Source: Acidobacteriota bacterium
GTDB lineage: Bacteria; Acidobacteriota; Thermoanaerobaculia; UBA5066; Gp7-AA6
Direction of reading: 5' to 3'
NCBI GenBank assembly: GCA_027307335.1
Contig: DAHUXD010000033.1
Span: forward strand, 30,574-94,573
DNA length: 64,000 bases
Numbering within the stretch: the first letter of the stretch is position 1; each line of letters starts with the position of its first letter. The notes under the pieces are model-generated. The model was not told the origin of the DNA and ran no database searches. It saw nothing but the letters and a program-made list of their open reading frames with translations. Both the position numbers and the translations under genes were made by a program. Shown in pieces: positions 17,227 through 26,516 of this stretch.

Positions 17227-18924
17227 TTGACGGCGGTGCCGCCCGCCATCGAGCCGGAGTGCCCTCGCTGCGGAGCCCGCACGGGGAACTCGCGGTTCTG
17301 CCCGTCCTGCGGCGCGCTCCAAGAGGCGTTCTTCCGCGGGCAGATCCTCGACGAGAAGTACGAGATCCTCGGGAAGATCGGCGCCGGGGGGATGGGCGAG
17401 GTATACCGGGCGCGGCACCTCCACCTCGACGAGATCCGCATCATCAAGGTCACCCGGCCGGACCCGGGCGGAGGGACTCCCGATCCGCGGCGCTTCCAGG
17501 AGGAGGCCCGCCTGGCGGCCCTCGTGCGTCATCCGAACGTGGCGGCCCTGCACGATTTCTCCCCGCGGCCCGACGGCACCTTCTACATGGTCTGGGAGTA
17601 CATCGACGGCGTCACCCTGCAGGCCCTGCTGAGGAAGAGGCCGCTGCCCCTCGACCAGGCGATCGAGATCTCGCTGCAGGTTCTCGCGGGGCTCGAAGCG
17701 ATCCACGAACAGGGCATCGTTCATCGGGACCTTTCGCCCGACAACATCATGGTGCGCGAGACGTCGAGCGGCCGTCTCCAGGCGAAGATCATCGACCTCG
17801 GAATCGCGAAGCGGCTCACGGCGGAGTCTCTCTCGATGACGGGCACCGGGATCTTCCTCGGCAAGCTCAAGTACGGCTCGCCCGAGCAGGCGGGCTCCCT
17901 GCGCCCGGGAGAGACGATCGACGCCCGGAGCGACCTCTACTCGTTCGGCGTCGTCCTCTACGAGATGCTCGCGGGGAAGGCGCCCTTCGAGGCGGAGACC
18001 CCGGGCGAGTACCTCGGCAAGCATCTCCACCAGCCGCCTCCCCCGCTCGACCTCGCCCGATTGCCTGCCACGGCGGGACCGACGGTCGCCGCGGTCGTCG
18101 CAAAGGCCCTCGAGAAGAATCGGGAGCGCCGGTTCCGGAGCGCGCGGGATCTCGCCGAGGCGCTCCGCGCCGTTTCGCCTGAGGCTGCGCCGGATCGCTC
18201 CATGGAGAACGAGGAGACGATCGCGACGGCAACGCGGCCGGCCGGTCCGTCCGGGAAGCCCGCGCTTCGCTCGCTCCGGGTCGTCGCCGTGCTCGCGCTC
18301 GTGGCGGCCGGCGTTGGCGTGTGGCTGACCACCCGCCGCGCGCCGGAGGCGGGTTCGGCGGGCATCATCCCGGCTCACCCGTCGCCCGCACCGACCCGCG
18401 GCGCGGCCGCAGCGGCGAATTCCCCGTCGCCTTCCCTTCCGCCGTCACCGAGCGACACGCCGCCCGCGCCGGCCGCGGTCGCGCCCGAGTCGAGACCGAC
18501 CGCCAGGGACACGGCGGTCCGCACCGCCAGCCGCCGGGCCACCCGCACCCCGAGCTCCTCTCCCACCGTCGCGCCGTCGACGACCCCGACGCCGGCTCCT
18601 TTTGCCGTTCTGTTCACGACGCCACGGCCGGGACTCGAGCAGTGGAGGTCGAAGCCCATCGAGGAAAGGGCCCGAACGGCACAACAGCTCGCGCAGCGGG
18701 CCAACCGGGTCGTTTCGAAGAGGCCGGACGCGTCCGAGATGGTGCCGTACCGCAAGGACGTGGCGGCGCTTCTGAAGTCCGAGACTCTCGGAGCGCTCGA
18801 TCTGGGTCGTCCCCGCCTGGCGGCCCTTTTCTACAAGGCCTACCTGAGCCTCGATTTCGCTCCCGCGGATCCCGACCTCGCTCTTCGGATGAGCGCGCAG
18901 GCGCGCCAGCCGACGCCGCCGTAG
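17227..18924 (+). CDS. Membrane-anchored Hanks-type Ser/Thr protein kinase with zinc ribbon
   Basis: A 565-residue protein. An N-terminal zinc ribbon (CPRCG...CPSCG, cysteines 12, 15, 25, 28) is followed by a kinase domain (about 42-310) with GAGGMGEVY, the Lys in IIKVTRP, HRDLSPDNIMV as catalytic loop, DLGIAK in place of DFG, and a GSPEQ activation segment. A transmembrane helix lies near residues 345-365, then a Pro/Thr/Ser-rich linker and a small extracytoplasmic helical domain. The start is TTG or the GTG nine bases on; GGAG at 17222 favours the GTG. It phosphorylates cytoplasmic targets in response to an unknown envelope cue. Confidence 0.92.
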   Translation: MTAVPPAIEPECPRCGARTGNSRFCPSCGALQEAFFRGQILDEKYEILGKIGAGGMGEVYRARHLHLDEIRIIKVTRPDPGGGTPDPRRFQEEARLAALVRHPNVAALHDFSPRPDGTFYMVWEYIDGVTLQALLRKRPLPLDQAIEISLQVLAGLEAIHEQGIVHRDLSPDNIMVRETSSGRLQAKIIDLGIAKRLTAESLSMTGTGIFLGKLKYGSPEQAGSLRPGETIDARSDLYSFGVVLYEMLAGKAPFEAETPGEYLGKHLHQPPPPLDLARLPATAGPTVAAVVAKALEKNRERRFRSARDLAEALRAVSPEAAPDRSMENEETIATATRPAGPSGKPALRSLRVVAVLALVAAGVGVWLTTRRAPEAGSAGIIPAHPSPAPTRGAAAAANSPSPSLPPSPSDTPPAPAAVAPESRPTARDTAVRTASRRATRTPSSSPTVAPSTTPTPAPFAVLFTTPRPGLEQWRSKPIEERARTAQQLAQRANRVVSKRPDASEMVPYRKDVAALLKSETLGALDLGRPRLAALFYKAYLSLDFAPADPDLALRMSAQARQPTPP

Positions 18925-18947
18925 GAACGGGCTCGCGAGCACCTCCG

Positions 18948-20705
18948 CTATTCGGGATGCTTCGGGTGTCCCGACTCCTTCGGCTTCGAGGCGGGCTTCC
19001 TGGGAGGCGGCTCGTGGCCCTTGCCCGTTTTCTTCGTGTGGGCGGTGGGCGCCGCGGCGTGTGGCGCGTGCGGCTCGGCGACGTGCGATGCGGCCGATGC
19101 GTTCGAGCCGCCGTAGGGCTTAGCGGGAGCGAGGCCCGACCGCACCGGCACGAGCTTTCCGTGGGACCCGGACGTGCTCGTGGCGCTCCTGGCGAGCGGC
19201 GCGGCCGACGATCCGGACGCCTGGCGGATCTTCGCCAGCGCCGGGGCGCCGAGCGGCCGGCCGGGATGCGCGGCGAGCGCCGACTGCTGCGCGGCGAAGG
19301 GAACCGCCGCCGGCGCCGGCGCTCGAAGCGTGGTCACGGTTCGGGAAGCGACGGCCGCGGGAGGCCGCGCGACGGCGCTCGGGGAACCCGAGTGACCCAG
19401 AACGCTCGCCGGAACGGGCGCCGCGGCCGGTGCGGAGCCGGTCACGCGGGCCGATGCCAACGCCGACGGAGCGAGTGCGACGGCGGCAGGCCCGACCGGC
19501 CTCGCGAGCGTGACCGTTTCCCGGGACACGGCCGTGACCGCCCCCGGCACGGCGCGGTTCGCGTAGGCGACGCTTCCCGGGGTGACGGCCGTGACGTTGA
19601 TGTTGATGTTGACCCGGCCCAAGTACGCCGGACCGTAGCGGTAGAACGGGAAGAAGGGCTCTCGCGGGCCGAGCGGAAACCACGCGAAACCACCGCCGAC
19701 ACCGAAGGACGCGCGCCAGCCGCCCCCGCCGAAGAACCCGACGAGCGCCGGCGCGTACCACGGTCGCACAGCGATCGGGCCGGGCGCCCAGACCCATGCC
19801 CCTCCCCAGAACGCCCAGCGCCCGTAGTGAAACGGCGCGAATCCCCACGGCGCGGCATCGATCCAGGTCCAGCCCCACGGCGCGACCCAGGCCCAGTGGC
19901 CAAATCGGTAGGGCGCCCAGCCGGCGACGACGACGGTCGGCCGCCACACGGCTCCATACTCCGGGGCAGTCGTCCACGTGCCGTTCTCGGCGAGGTCTTC
20001 ATAGCCGATGACCTCCGGGGAAACGTTGCCCTTCGGCGCGTTCGCGACGCGCTCGTCCCGCTCGCTGCTCCAGCGATCGAAGTCGTCGGCGGGAGCCGCC
20101 TCCGTCACGTCGTAGGTCAGGTCGTTGTCCGCGTCTCCGGTGATCCGGGCCTGCTGCTTCGCTTCCACTCGAAACGTGGAACCCGCGGCCAGGACCTCGG
20201 CTTCGCTTCCCCGGACCACCAGCTTCGTGGTCTCGGCGGGGCCGTCGAAGGCGATGCGGTAGAGCCCGGGCTTCAGCAGAGTCACCGAGGAGTTCGGCGA
20301 GTCGACCTCGACCCAGTCGCCCAGCCCGAGGCTCCAGAGCCGGACGATGACGGTTCCCTGCTGGACCATCACGTGCGCCCCATGGTCGTCGAGACCCAGG
20401 AAACCCAGCGACGTCGACGCGCCCATCCGCAGCGTCACGTTCCCGGCGGACAGCTCGGCGCGCGCCTCCTTGTCCGTCCAGATCTGATCGTTCGCGTGGA
20501 ACGGATAGTTGAGCTCCGCGGCGGACCAGTCGTCCAGGCCGGCCGGCTTGAACGAAACGGCGCCCGCCATCGAGGAGAGCCGGGCGACGCGGCCCGGTGG
20601 GTCGTCCGCATCCGATCCTTTCGCACGGGCGGCCTGCTGTCCCGTTGCCATCGCGGCACTCGCGAGCGCGACGGCCACCGCGAGCAAGGCCTTTCTCGAG
20701 CGCAT
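18948..20705 (-). CDS. Exported FecR-domain / DUF6600-type protein
   Basis: A 585-residue protein with a signal peptide (ending near MATGQQ), a FecR-like beta domain (about 40-200; GNVTLRMG, VMVQQGTVIVRLW), then a Trp/Tyr/Gly-rich region (about 245-370) with repeated motifs such as WAPYRFGHWAWVAPWGWTW and YGRWAFWGG, characteristic of DUF6600. The C-terminal 200 residues are an Ala/Pro/Ser/His-rich low-complexity tail. GAGAGG lies before the ATG at 20705; a GTG two codons earlier is less likely. Probably a periplasmic or surface structural protein; the function is unknown. Confidence 0.82.
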   Translation of the reverse strand: MRSRKALLAVAVALASAAMATGQQAARAKGSDADDPPGRVARLSSMAGAVSFKPAGLDDWSAAELNYPFHANDQIWTDKEARAELSAGNVTLRMGASTSLGFLGLDDHGAHVMVQQGTVIVRLWSLGLGDWVEVDSPNSSVTLLKPGLYRIAFDGPAETTKLVVRGSEAEVLAAGSTFRVEAKQQARITGDADNDLTYDVTEAAPADDFDRWSSERDERVANAPKGNVSPEVIGYEDLAENGTWTTAPEYGAVWRPTVVVAGWAPYRFGHWAWVAPWGWTWIDAAPWGFAPFHYGRWAFWGGAWVWAPGPIAVRPWYAPALVGFFGGGGWRASFGVGGGFAWFPLGPREPFFPFYRYGPAYLGRVNININVTAVTPGSVAYANRAVPGAVTAVSRETVTLARPVGPAAVALAPSALASARVTGSAPAAAPVPASVLGHSGSPSAVARPPAAVASRTVTTLRAPAPAAVPFAAQQSALAAHPGRPLGAPALAKIRQASGSSAAPLARSATSTSGSHGKLVPVRSGLAPAKPYGGSNASAASHVAEPHAPHAAAPTAHTKKTGKGHEPPPRKPASKPKESGHPKHPE

Positions 20706-21009
20706 GTCCACCTCTCGGAAATCGTTTCGCCTCAGGATTGGACGAGGACCGGGGCCCCAGGGTCTACACCAGGATCGCGATGATGATGTCCGTCAAGATA
20801 CGCTCCGGAAGTGAACCCGCTCTAAATCGGGGAATACTCTCCGGTGGCAGCCTCCCGGCGCGTGCTCTTTTCCAGCAACTTCTCCCGAGAGGACCGAAGA
20901 CGTCCGTTCATTCCGCCGTGCTCGACCCGACACAGCAGCCGGCGGGCGCCTGCGGGCCGGGCACGCCACATTTCCGCGATACCACCAACGACACGCGATC
21001 TGCGTGCGT
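20706..21009. other. Intergenic region upstream of tRNA-Pro
   Basis: About 300 bases without a convincing gene. It must hold the promoter of the leftward FecR/DUF6600 gene, but no clear elements were identified. The tRNA promoter lies just after it. Confidence 0.5.
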
Positions 21010-21038
21010 TTGACAGGCCGCGCCGACCCTGCTGAAAT
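21010..21038 (+). promoter_or_regulatory. Sigma-70-type promoter of tRNA-Pro
   Basis: A perfect TTGACA is followed after 17 bases by TGAAAT, a good -35/-10 pair. The predicted start of transcription lies about 14 bases before the mature tRNA. Confidence 0.65.
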
Positions 21039-21058
21039 GCGCGACGGTATCCCCCGGT

Positions 21059-21135
21059 CGGGATGTGGCGCAGTCTGGTAGCGTACCTGAATGGGGTTCA
21101 GGGGGTCCCGGGTTCGAATCCCGGCATCCCGACCA
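21059..21135 (+). tRNA. tRNA-Pro (anticodon GGG) with encoded CCA
   Basis: A full cloverleaf can be drawn: acceptor stem CGGGATG with CATCCCG, D-arm, anticodon stem CCTGA/TCAGG with a seven-base loop carrying GGG, and a T-arm with GGTTCGAATCC, ending in ACCA. The 3' half is the integration site of the adjacent mobile element, and the last codons of its integrase overlap the tRNA on the other strand. Confidence 0.95.
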
Positions 21136-22363
21136 AATTACCCGCAATTGGCGGGGCTTTTCGAGACAACAGACGTGACGTGTGCTCGTTCGTGTGCTCG
21201 TTCGAACGGAACGGCGAGACGTTTTCTCCGACCGCGGCACGACGCTCCGCATAGCTCCGCGCCTTCGTCAGCGCGTCGAGCTTGTCGTCCATCGTCGTGA
21301 TGTTGTAGCGGGCGAGCATCGACCGGGTCTTGTGCCCGGTGATCGTCATCGCGACCGTCTCCGGGACACCGGCGCGGACCATGTTCCTCACGGCCGTCCG
21401 CCGGAGATCGTGGAATAGCCGACCCGGCGAGACGCCGGCCTTCCTGCACGCCTTCCGAAACTGCTTGTTGAAGGTCGATGTCGGGATCGGGGCGCCGCCG
21501 CGGTGGAAGACGTACTCCGAGACTCCAATCGCGCCGCCCAGGCGCGGGTACTCGCGAGACCGCCAGCGCCCCTCGATGATCGCCGTGAGTTCGTCGTCGA
21601 GCGGGACCGACTGCGGCTCGCCGTTCTTCGAGTCGGGCACGCCCACCACGCCGCCGGCCCGGTCTACCCATTCCCACCGAAGCCCGAGCAGCGTCCCCCG
21701 GCGCCAGCCCGTTGCGAACGCGAAGCGCGCCATCGCGGCGAGCGGTTCGGGGAGGTGCTCGAGTAGCCTCATCAGGTCCGCGGTTTCGAAGAAGCCCTGC
21801 CGCGTGTTCTTCTCAGGGAACCTCCCCGGGAAGGCCGGCGCGCGGCGGATGCGCCTGGACTCCAGCCCGAGCTGGAAGGCTCGGCGCAACAGCTCGACCT
21901 CACGATTGACCGTCGCCGGTTCCCGCCCCTCGGCGCGACGGGCGGTCATGAACCGGGTGACGTCGGCCGTCGTCACGTCGGCCGCACGCCTCGGGCCGAA
22001 GACCGCCCGCACCGGCGGAATGACGTCTGTTCCGTCCTTGCCCTTGTGGATCGCCAGCCGGAGCCGCGCACTCTCGAGCCCCTTGATCTCGCGGCGCTCG
22101 TAGTCGGCCAGGAGCTCGTCTAGCAGCTCCTCGACCCTCACCCGGCGATGCGCCGACGTCTCGAAGTCGTCGAGCCCGTCGCGATCGTTCGCAACCTGGC
22201 GCAGGCGCGCGGCGAGCTTCTTCTTCGCCTTCTCCTCGTCCTCGGTCTTCGCCGACTCGCGGATCAGGCCCCAGCCCGAGCCGTTCGGCCTCGGGCCGTA
22301 GAACGCCATCATCCAGACCCTCCGACCCTTTGGCCGGTAGATCCGGCCGTCGCCGCGTGTCAT
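21098..22363 (-). CDS. Tyrosine-family site-specific integrase
   Basis: A 421-residue tyrosine recombinase. After an N-terminal DNA-binding half come the catalytic motifs: Arg in ATGWRRGTLLGLRW, HDLRR (His-x-x-Arg) and GH followed by the Tyr in RSMLARYN. The C terminus (VGMPGFEPGTP) is encoded inside the tRNA gene, so the protein end depends on integration state. The ATG overlaps the stop of a small ribbon-helix-helix-like gene by four bases. It should integrate and excise this element at tRNA-Pro. Confidence 0.95.
   Translation of the reverse strand: MTRGDGRIYRPKGRRVWMMAFYGPRPNGSGWGLIRESAKTEDEEKAKKKLAARLRQVANDRDGLDDFETSAHRRVRVEELLDELLADYERREIKGLESARLRLAIHKGKDGTDVIPPVRAVFGPRRAADVTTADVTRFMTARRAEGREPATVNREVELLRRAFQLGLESRRIRRAPAFPGRFPEKNTRQGFFETADLMRLLEHLPEPLAAMARFAFATGWRRGTLLGLRWEWVDRAGGVVGVPDSKNGEPQSVPLDDELTAIIEGRWRSREYPRLGGAIGVSEYVFHRGGAPIPTSTFNKQFRKACRKAGVSPGRLFHDLRRTAVRNMVRAGVPETVAMTITGHKTRSMLARYNITTMDDKLDALTKARSYAERRAAVGENVSPFRSNEHTNEHTSRLLSRKAPPIAGNLVGMPGFEPGTP
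21113..21136. repeat. Attachment-site direct repeat (tRNA end)
   Basis: 24 bases from the T-loop through the CCA end of tRNA-Pro, plus one A, that recur exactly at 36861-36884. This marks the tRNA-proximal junction of the integrated element. Confidence 0.92.
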
Positions 22364-22530
22364 GGCCTCGCCGCCTTCTTCGGCGGCTTCGCGAGCGCCA
22401 CCTCGAGGGCCTCCGTCACTACACGCCGCAGGTCGCGATCCGTATCCAGCGCGCGCTGTTTCGCCCTCCGCCAGAGCGCCTCTGGAACGTCGACATTGAG
22501 CCGTTTGAATCCCTTCGCTGGACCCGGCAT
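22360..22530 (-). CDS. Small ribbon-helix-helix-like DNA-binding protein
   Basis: A 56-residue protein (KRLNVDVPEALWRRAKQRAL) with the strand-helix-helix pattern of Arc/CopG-type regulators. The ATG at 22530 is preceded by GGAGG with good spacing; upstream in-frame codons are less likely. It overlaps the integrase start by four bases and may regulate integrase expression. Confidence 0.65.
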   Translation of the reverse strand: MPGPAKGFKRLNVDVPEALWRRAKQRALDTDRDLRRVVTEALEVALAKPPKKAARP

Positions 22531-22707
22531 CGTGCCTCCCCCTATGTAATTATGCACTTGCTCGCTTGCAGATGCAACCCGAGATTCCCCGGGTGGCGAT
22601 GACGGCCACTCCGCGCGACTGTCGCGTGTACGGCTCGAGAGGGGCCGTGGGAGACGGCTGGGAAGCGGTCAGCGACTCGCCCCGCTGATGTCACACCCTC
22701 CCAGACC

Positions 22708-25700
22708 TCACGACACGCCCCGCGCGCGCCGCGTCGACGCCGTGTAGCCGAAGGCTGCCGCCTTGCTCGCGAGGAAGTCGGCCACATCCACGAGATTCGA
22801 GAACGACGTCGTCAGCTGCGTAGTCGCCGAGTTGAGCGCGGTCATCGAGCCCGACGCCGTCGTCAGGTCGATCGCGAACTGGTTCGTCGTCGTGGTGAAC
22901 AGGTCGATGATCGGGCGCATCTGGTGCTCGAACTGGGTATTCGCCGTGTCGATCGCCTGACCCATGCGACCCATGACGAGCTCGAACTGGTGCTCTGCGC
23001 TGGTCAGCTCCTTCGCCGCCCACGTCTGGATCGAGGCGCTGTTCGGGAATAGCCCCGACATGGTCATGATCGTCTGGACGATCTGGTTGTAGATCGTCTG
23101 CGCCTGCGTCGGGTCGGTGATCGTCGGCAACTCGCCTTCGAGGCTCGTCAGCTGCGTCTGGTAGATGCCGTACTGCTGCTGCGGCGTCTTGCCACGGAGC
23201 GAGACCGTCAACAGGTTCGACTCGAGCCCGGCCTGCGCCGACTGGATCATCGACACGATCTGCTGAACCATCTGCTGCTCGAGCTGGTAGCGGTTCTGGA
23301 TGAGGGTGTTCAGCTGCTTGGCGCTGTCGATCTGCGACTGGCCGGTTAAGTACTGGAGGTTGTTGCCGAGGTCGAGGATGTTCTTGTCGGCGTCCTGGAG
23401 CTGCTGCGCGAAGGACTCCGACCCTTTCGCGAGCGTGTCGGCGAAGAGGCCGCTGTCTCTGCCTCCGACGTTGACCGGCTGAGCGATCTTCGTCATCAGG
23501 TCCTGCATCGTCGACAGGACCGAGAAGTAGCTGGAGAGGTAGTTCAGCGCGTCCTGAGCATTGAGACCTTTTGCCTTCGCCCAGATTTCGTTGAACTTGT
23601 CGAGCGTCCCGCCCATCGCGAGGAACGCATCCTGAAACGCCGGCTGGAACACGGACTGGACCTGCGCGGGCATCGACGAGCCGACCCAGTTGTTCATCAT
23701 CGACTGCCAGTCCTGAGCGGTGATGTACCCGCCGCTCGGCCCGGACTGGGAGACGTTCGCGTATGGCGACGGGAATGCCGTCGACAGACTGCCGCCGAGA
23801 TCGCCACGAGGATCGACGCCGGTCGCGATCCGAGTGAGGACCTTGATGAGCTCCGGCATCACGGAGTCTTTGATGCTGTCGGGCAGCGAGAGCAGGATGT
23901 TCGCGTAGCCGTTTCGGAAGTTGTCGAATGAGGTCTGGATCTTCTGGAGCCACGCCTGCTGCTGCGCGGGGTCGGAGGCGATCTCACCGACCATGCCGCC
24001 GAGTTCTGCCATGCCGTTTCTGATGACTGGCACCGCGTAGGTCGTGATCGAAGGCATCGCCTCGGTCAGCGCCGCGACGAGTGCGCCGACGAACGCCCCG
24101 ATCAGGGCGCCGACGGGGCCGGCCATCGAGCCGGCCTCCGCTCCGGTGGTTGCGGTCAGGGCGCCGACGGCCGTTCCGACCGAGTAACCGGCCGAGGCGC
24201 CGGAGATCGCGCCCTGCAGCGGCGACATGCCGCCCTGCGACAGCTGGTATCCGAGCGCCGCGACATTGAAGACCGCCCCCCCGACTGGAACGGCGGTGGC
24301 CAACCCCTGCTGATTCGCTGCGGCTACTTCCGCCGGCGTGTAGTTCTTGCCGGTCGCGGGATTGATCTGATCGACACTGATGTTCCCGGCGATCGCCTTC
24401 CCTAACGCGGTGCCGAGCATGTCGGCCAGGTCCTGGCCGAACCGCTTCGCGCTGTTCGAGAGTTGCGCCTCGAGGATCTTCCCGATGTTCGCGCCGCCTG
24501 TCGTAGCCAGATCCGCGAACAGGTCCGAGAAGACGTTCGAGAACTCCTGCTTCCACGCCGCCGCGAGTCGCGTCAAACCCGCAAGCTGCTGCCGCTCGCT
24601 CTCCTGCTCGACCTGGACGTTTAGCTCACTCTGCCGGTTCGAGAACTGCGTGAGGAGGTAGTCCTCCTTCGCGACGAAGTCCGGCGACAGCACCCACGAG
24701 CCGTCCTCGGACTGCTGTAGGCCCATGAAGCTGGTCGGGACCGTCGTGCCCTGCGTCTGCAAAAACTTCGAGAAGGTGTCGCCCTGCGGCAGCGGCCGAG
24801 CCGCCTGCGCCAGATCCATGAACGACCGCGTCAGCCCATCGACCGACACGCCGTAGTTCGACGTCAGGTCCGCGAGCTTCTGCAGGTCGCTCTTGTGCTG
24901 CTCGGAGAAAGCCTCGTCGGAGAGACCCTTGTCGGCCGCCAGCGTCGCCCAGTAGTTCGCCGTCAGATCGGCGAGCGCCTTCGTCAGCTTCGAGATGTCG
25001 TCGGCCGCCTGCACCGCCTTGCCGGCGGCGCCGAGCTGGCCGACGCCGCCCTGCAGAAGGCTGCTCGGCCCCGGGTCGAGCGCCGGCAGCGTCGGCATGT
25101 CCAAGCCGCCGTAAAAGTTCGAGTAGTACTGGGAGTCGCCCTGGCTGGCGCGGCCGCTCTGCTGACGGAGCCATGCGATGTATGCGTCTGCCGAGGCCGG
25201 GCTGCCCGACTGCCAGCCTCCCGACGGCGGCGAGCCGTACCCGAGGCGCTCGCCCATCGCACTCAAGCCCGTGCCGGCCTGCTGGACGTTGTACGCGCCC
25301 GCCTTGAACAGCATGATCGCGTCCTGCAACGCCAGCCCGAGGACGCGCCCGAGGTCCCGAATGTCCTGCAGCAGCTCCGGGTCCTTGAACATGTCCCGCA
25401 GCGACTTCATCGCGTCTGAGCCCTGCCCGAACGTCGACTCGAACCCCTGCCCTAACGCCGTCGCGAGGTCGTCCTTCGCCTTCTCCCACGCCGAGTGCAG
25501 CGAGTCCGGCACCGAGCCGCCGAGTGCCGCGATCTTCGACTGGATGGCCTGGGCGAGGACCTGCCCCGCATCCTCCCCGGCAGCCTGGAGGTCCTGCGAC
25601 GTGATGCCGAGCACCTGCAGCAGTGCGTTACGGCCTGCACCACGGCCGCCGCCGCTGGACAGCAGCCTCGTGAACGCCGCCTGCATCTCCTCCGGCGCGC

Positions 25701-26109
25701 GCCCGGCCGCCGCAGCCAGCTGGTCAAGCTCGACTGTGATCTCCTGCAGCCCCGCCTGCGACCAGCCCTGCCGGATGCCCAGCGGCAAGATCCGCGTATA
25801 CATGTCCGCCAGCTGCAGCGCAGTCGATCGCGTCTCGTCCTGCGCCTTCTGGAAGAACGCCAGCGCTTCCGCACCGGCCTGCGCCGACCCCGTAAACGTC
25901 GTCAGCGCCCGCGACACGTCCTGCAGCTTGTCCGCCGCATCCGCCGCCGTGTCGAACACCTTGAACGCCGTGTCCAGCGTCAACAGCGTCGTCCCCAACG
26001 CCATCACGTCGTCGCCAAAACGGCTGATCCGGTCGCTGATCCGGTTCAGCGGCTCCGTCAGCCCGTCCTCGAGCTGCAGCAGAATTGAGAGTGTTTCGTC
26101 GCTTGCCAT
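22708..26109 (-). CDS. Phage tape-measure-like protein
   Basis: A 1133-residue protein, mostly helical and Gln/Ala-rich. The N terminus (LEDGLTEPLNRISDRISRF) resembles the opening of tail-length tape-measure proteins. A hydrophobic Gly/Ala-rich segment lies near residues 620-670 (AGPVGALIGAFVGALVAAL), as in many tape measures, followed by more coiled-coil-like helices. In siphophages this protein sets tail length and helps DNA entry. No tail-tube, chaperone or baseplate gene is beside it. Confidence 0.72.
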   Translation of the reverse strand: MASDETLSILLQLEDGLTEPLNRISDRISRFGDDVMALGTTLLTLDTAFKVFDTAADAADKLQDVSRALTTFTGSAQAGAEALAFFQKAQDETRSTALQLADMYTRILPLGIRQGWSQAGLQEITVELDQLAAAAGRAPEEMQAAFTRLLSSGGGRGAGRNALLQVLGITSQDLQAAGEDAGQVLAQAIQSKIAALGGSVPDSLHSAWEKAKDDLATALGQGFESTFGQGSDAMKSLRDMFKDPELLQDIRDLGRVLGLALQDAIMLFKAGAYNVQQAGTGLSAMGERLGYGSPPSGGWQSGSPASADAYIAWLRQQSGRASQGDSQYYSNFYGGLDMPTLPALDPGPSSLLQGGVGQLGAAGKAVQAADDISKLTKALADLTANYWATLAADKGLSDEAFSEQHKSDLQKLADLTSNYGVSVDGLTRSFMDLAQAARPLPQGDTFSKFLQTQGTTVPTSFMGLQQSEDGSWVLSPDFVAKEDYLLTQFSNRQSELNVQVEQESERQQLAGLTRLAAAWKQEFSNVFSDLFADLATTGGANIGKILEAQLSNSAKRFGQDLADMLGTALGKAIAGNISVDQINPATGKNYTPAEVAAANQQGLATAVPVGGAVFNVAALGYQLSQGGMSPLQGAISGASAGYSVGTAVGALTATTGAEAGSMAGPVGALIGAFVGALVAALTEAMPSITTYAVPVIRNGMAELGGMVGEIASDPAQQQAWLQKIQTSFDNFRNGYANILLSLPDSIKDSVMPELIKVLTRIATGVDPRGDLGGSLSTAFPSPYANVSQSGPSGGYITAQDWQSMMNNWVGSSMPAQVQSVFQPAFQDAFLAMGGTLDKFNEIWAKAKGLNAQDALNYLSSYFSVLSTMQDLMTKIAQPVNVGGRDSGLFADTLAKGSESFAQQLQDADKNILDLGNNLQYLTGQSQIDSAKQLNTLIQNRYQLEQQMVQQIVSMIQSAQAGLESNLLTVSLRGKTPQQQYGIYQTQLTSLEGELPTITDPTQAQTIYNQIVQTIMTMSGLFPNSASIQTWAAKELTSAEHQFELVMGRMGQAIDTANTQFEHQMRPIIDLFTTTTNQFAIDLTTASGSMTALNSATTQLTTSFSNLVDVADFLASKAAAFGYTASTRRARGVS

Positions 26110-26119
26110 CGCCTTTACC

Positions 26120-26449
26120 TCACGTCGAACTTACCGCCGCGCGCACCGATGGGAACTCAGCAAGGTACGCCTCCCACCTGGCGGCCTCCCGCGCGTCAAC
26201 CGCCTCGATGATGCGAAGGCCGAACTCGTCGAGCCCCTCAAGCCGGCGGTCGAACGCGTGCGACTTTGTGGTCATCATCGACCAGTAATAAATGGCGTCG
26301 AGAAGCTCGTCCCGCACCTTCAACATCGCACCCTCGTCGTCCATGTTCATGATCGCGTCCACATCGACGCCGTTACCGCACGAGTCGAAGTAGTGGCGCA
26401 GTTCTTCCATGCCGATGCTCAAGTCGTGGCAGAGATCACCCATGCCCAT
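26120..26449 (-). CDS. Small phage protein of unknown function
   Basis: A 109-residue acidic, mainly helical protein (MGMGDLCHDLSIGMEELRHY). The start is the ATG preceded by AAGGAGGAAACG; the longer frame upstream lacks coding character. It lies ten bases before the tape-measure gene and downstream of the large terminase, where tail assembly chaperones often sit, but no family was recognised. Confidence 0.65.
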   Translation of the reverse strand: MGMGDLCHDLSIGMEELRHYFDSCGNGVDVDAIMNMDDEGAMLKVRDELLDAIYYWSMMTTKSHAFDRRLEGLDEFGLRIIEAVDAREAARWEAYLAEFPSVRAAVSST

Positions 26450-26516
26450 GACGTTTCCTCCTTCTGCCGCACGCGGCGGCGGGTAACACGCGACTCGCGA
26501 AACCCCCACGGACTGC

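Noticed and set aside
22691..23953. A 420-codon open frame opposite in phase to the tape-measure gene
   Set aside because: Composition is dominated by Arg, Asp and Ala with no domain; it is a shadow frame of the tape-measure gene in high-GC DNA.
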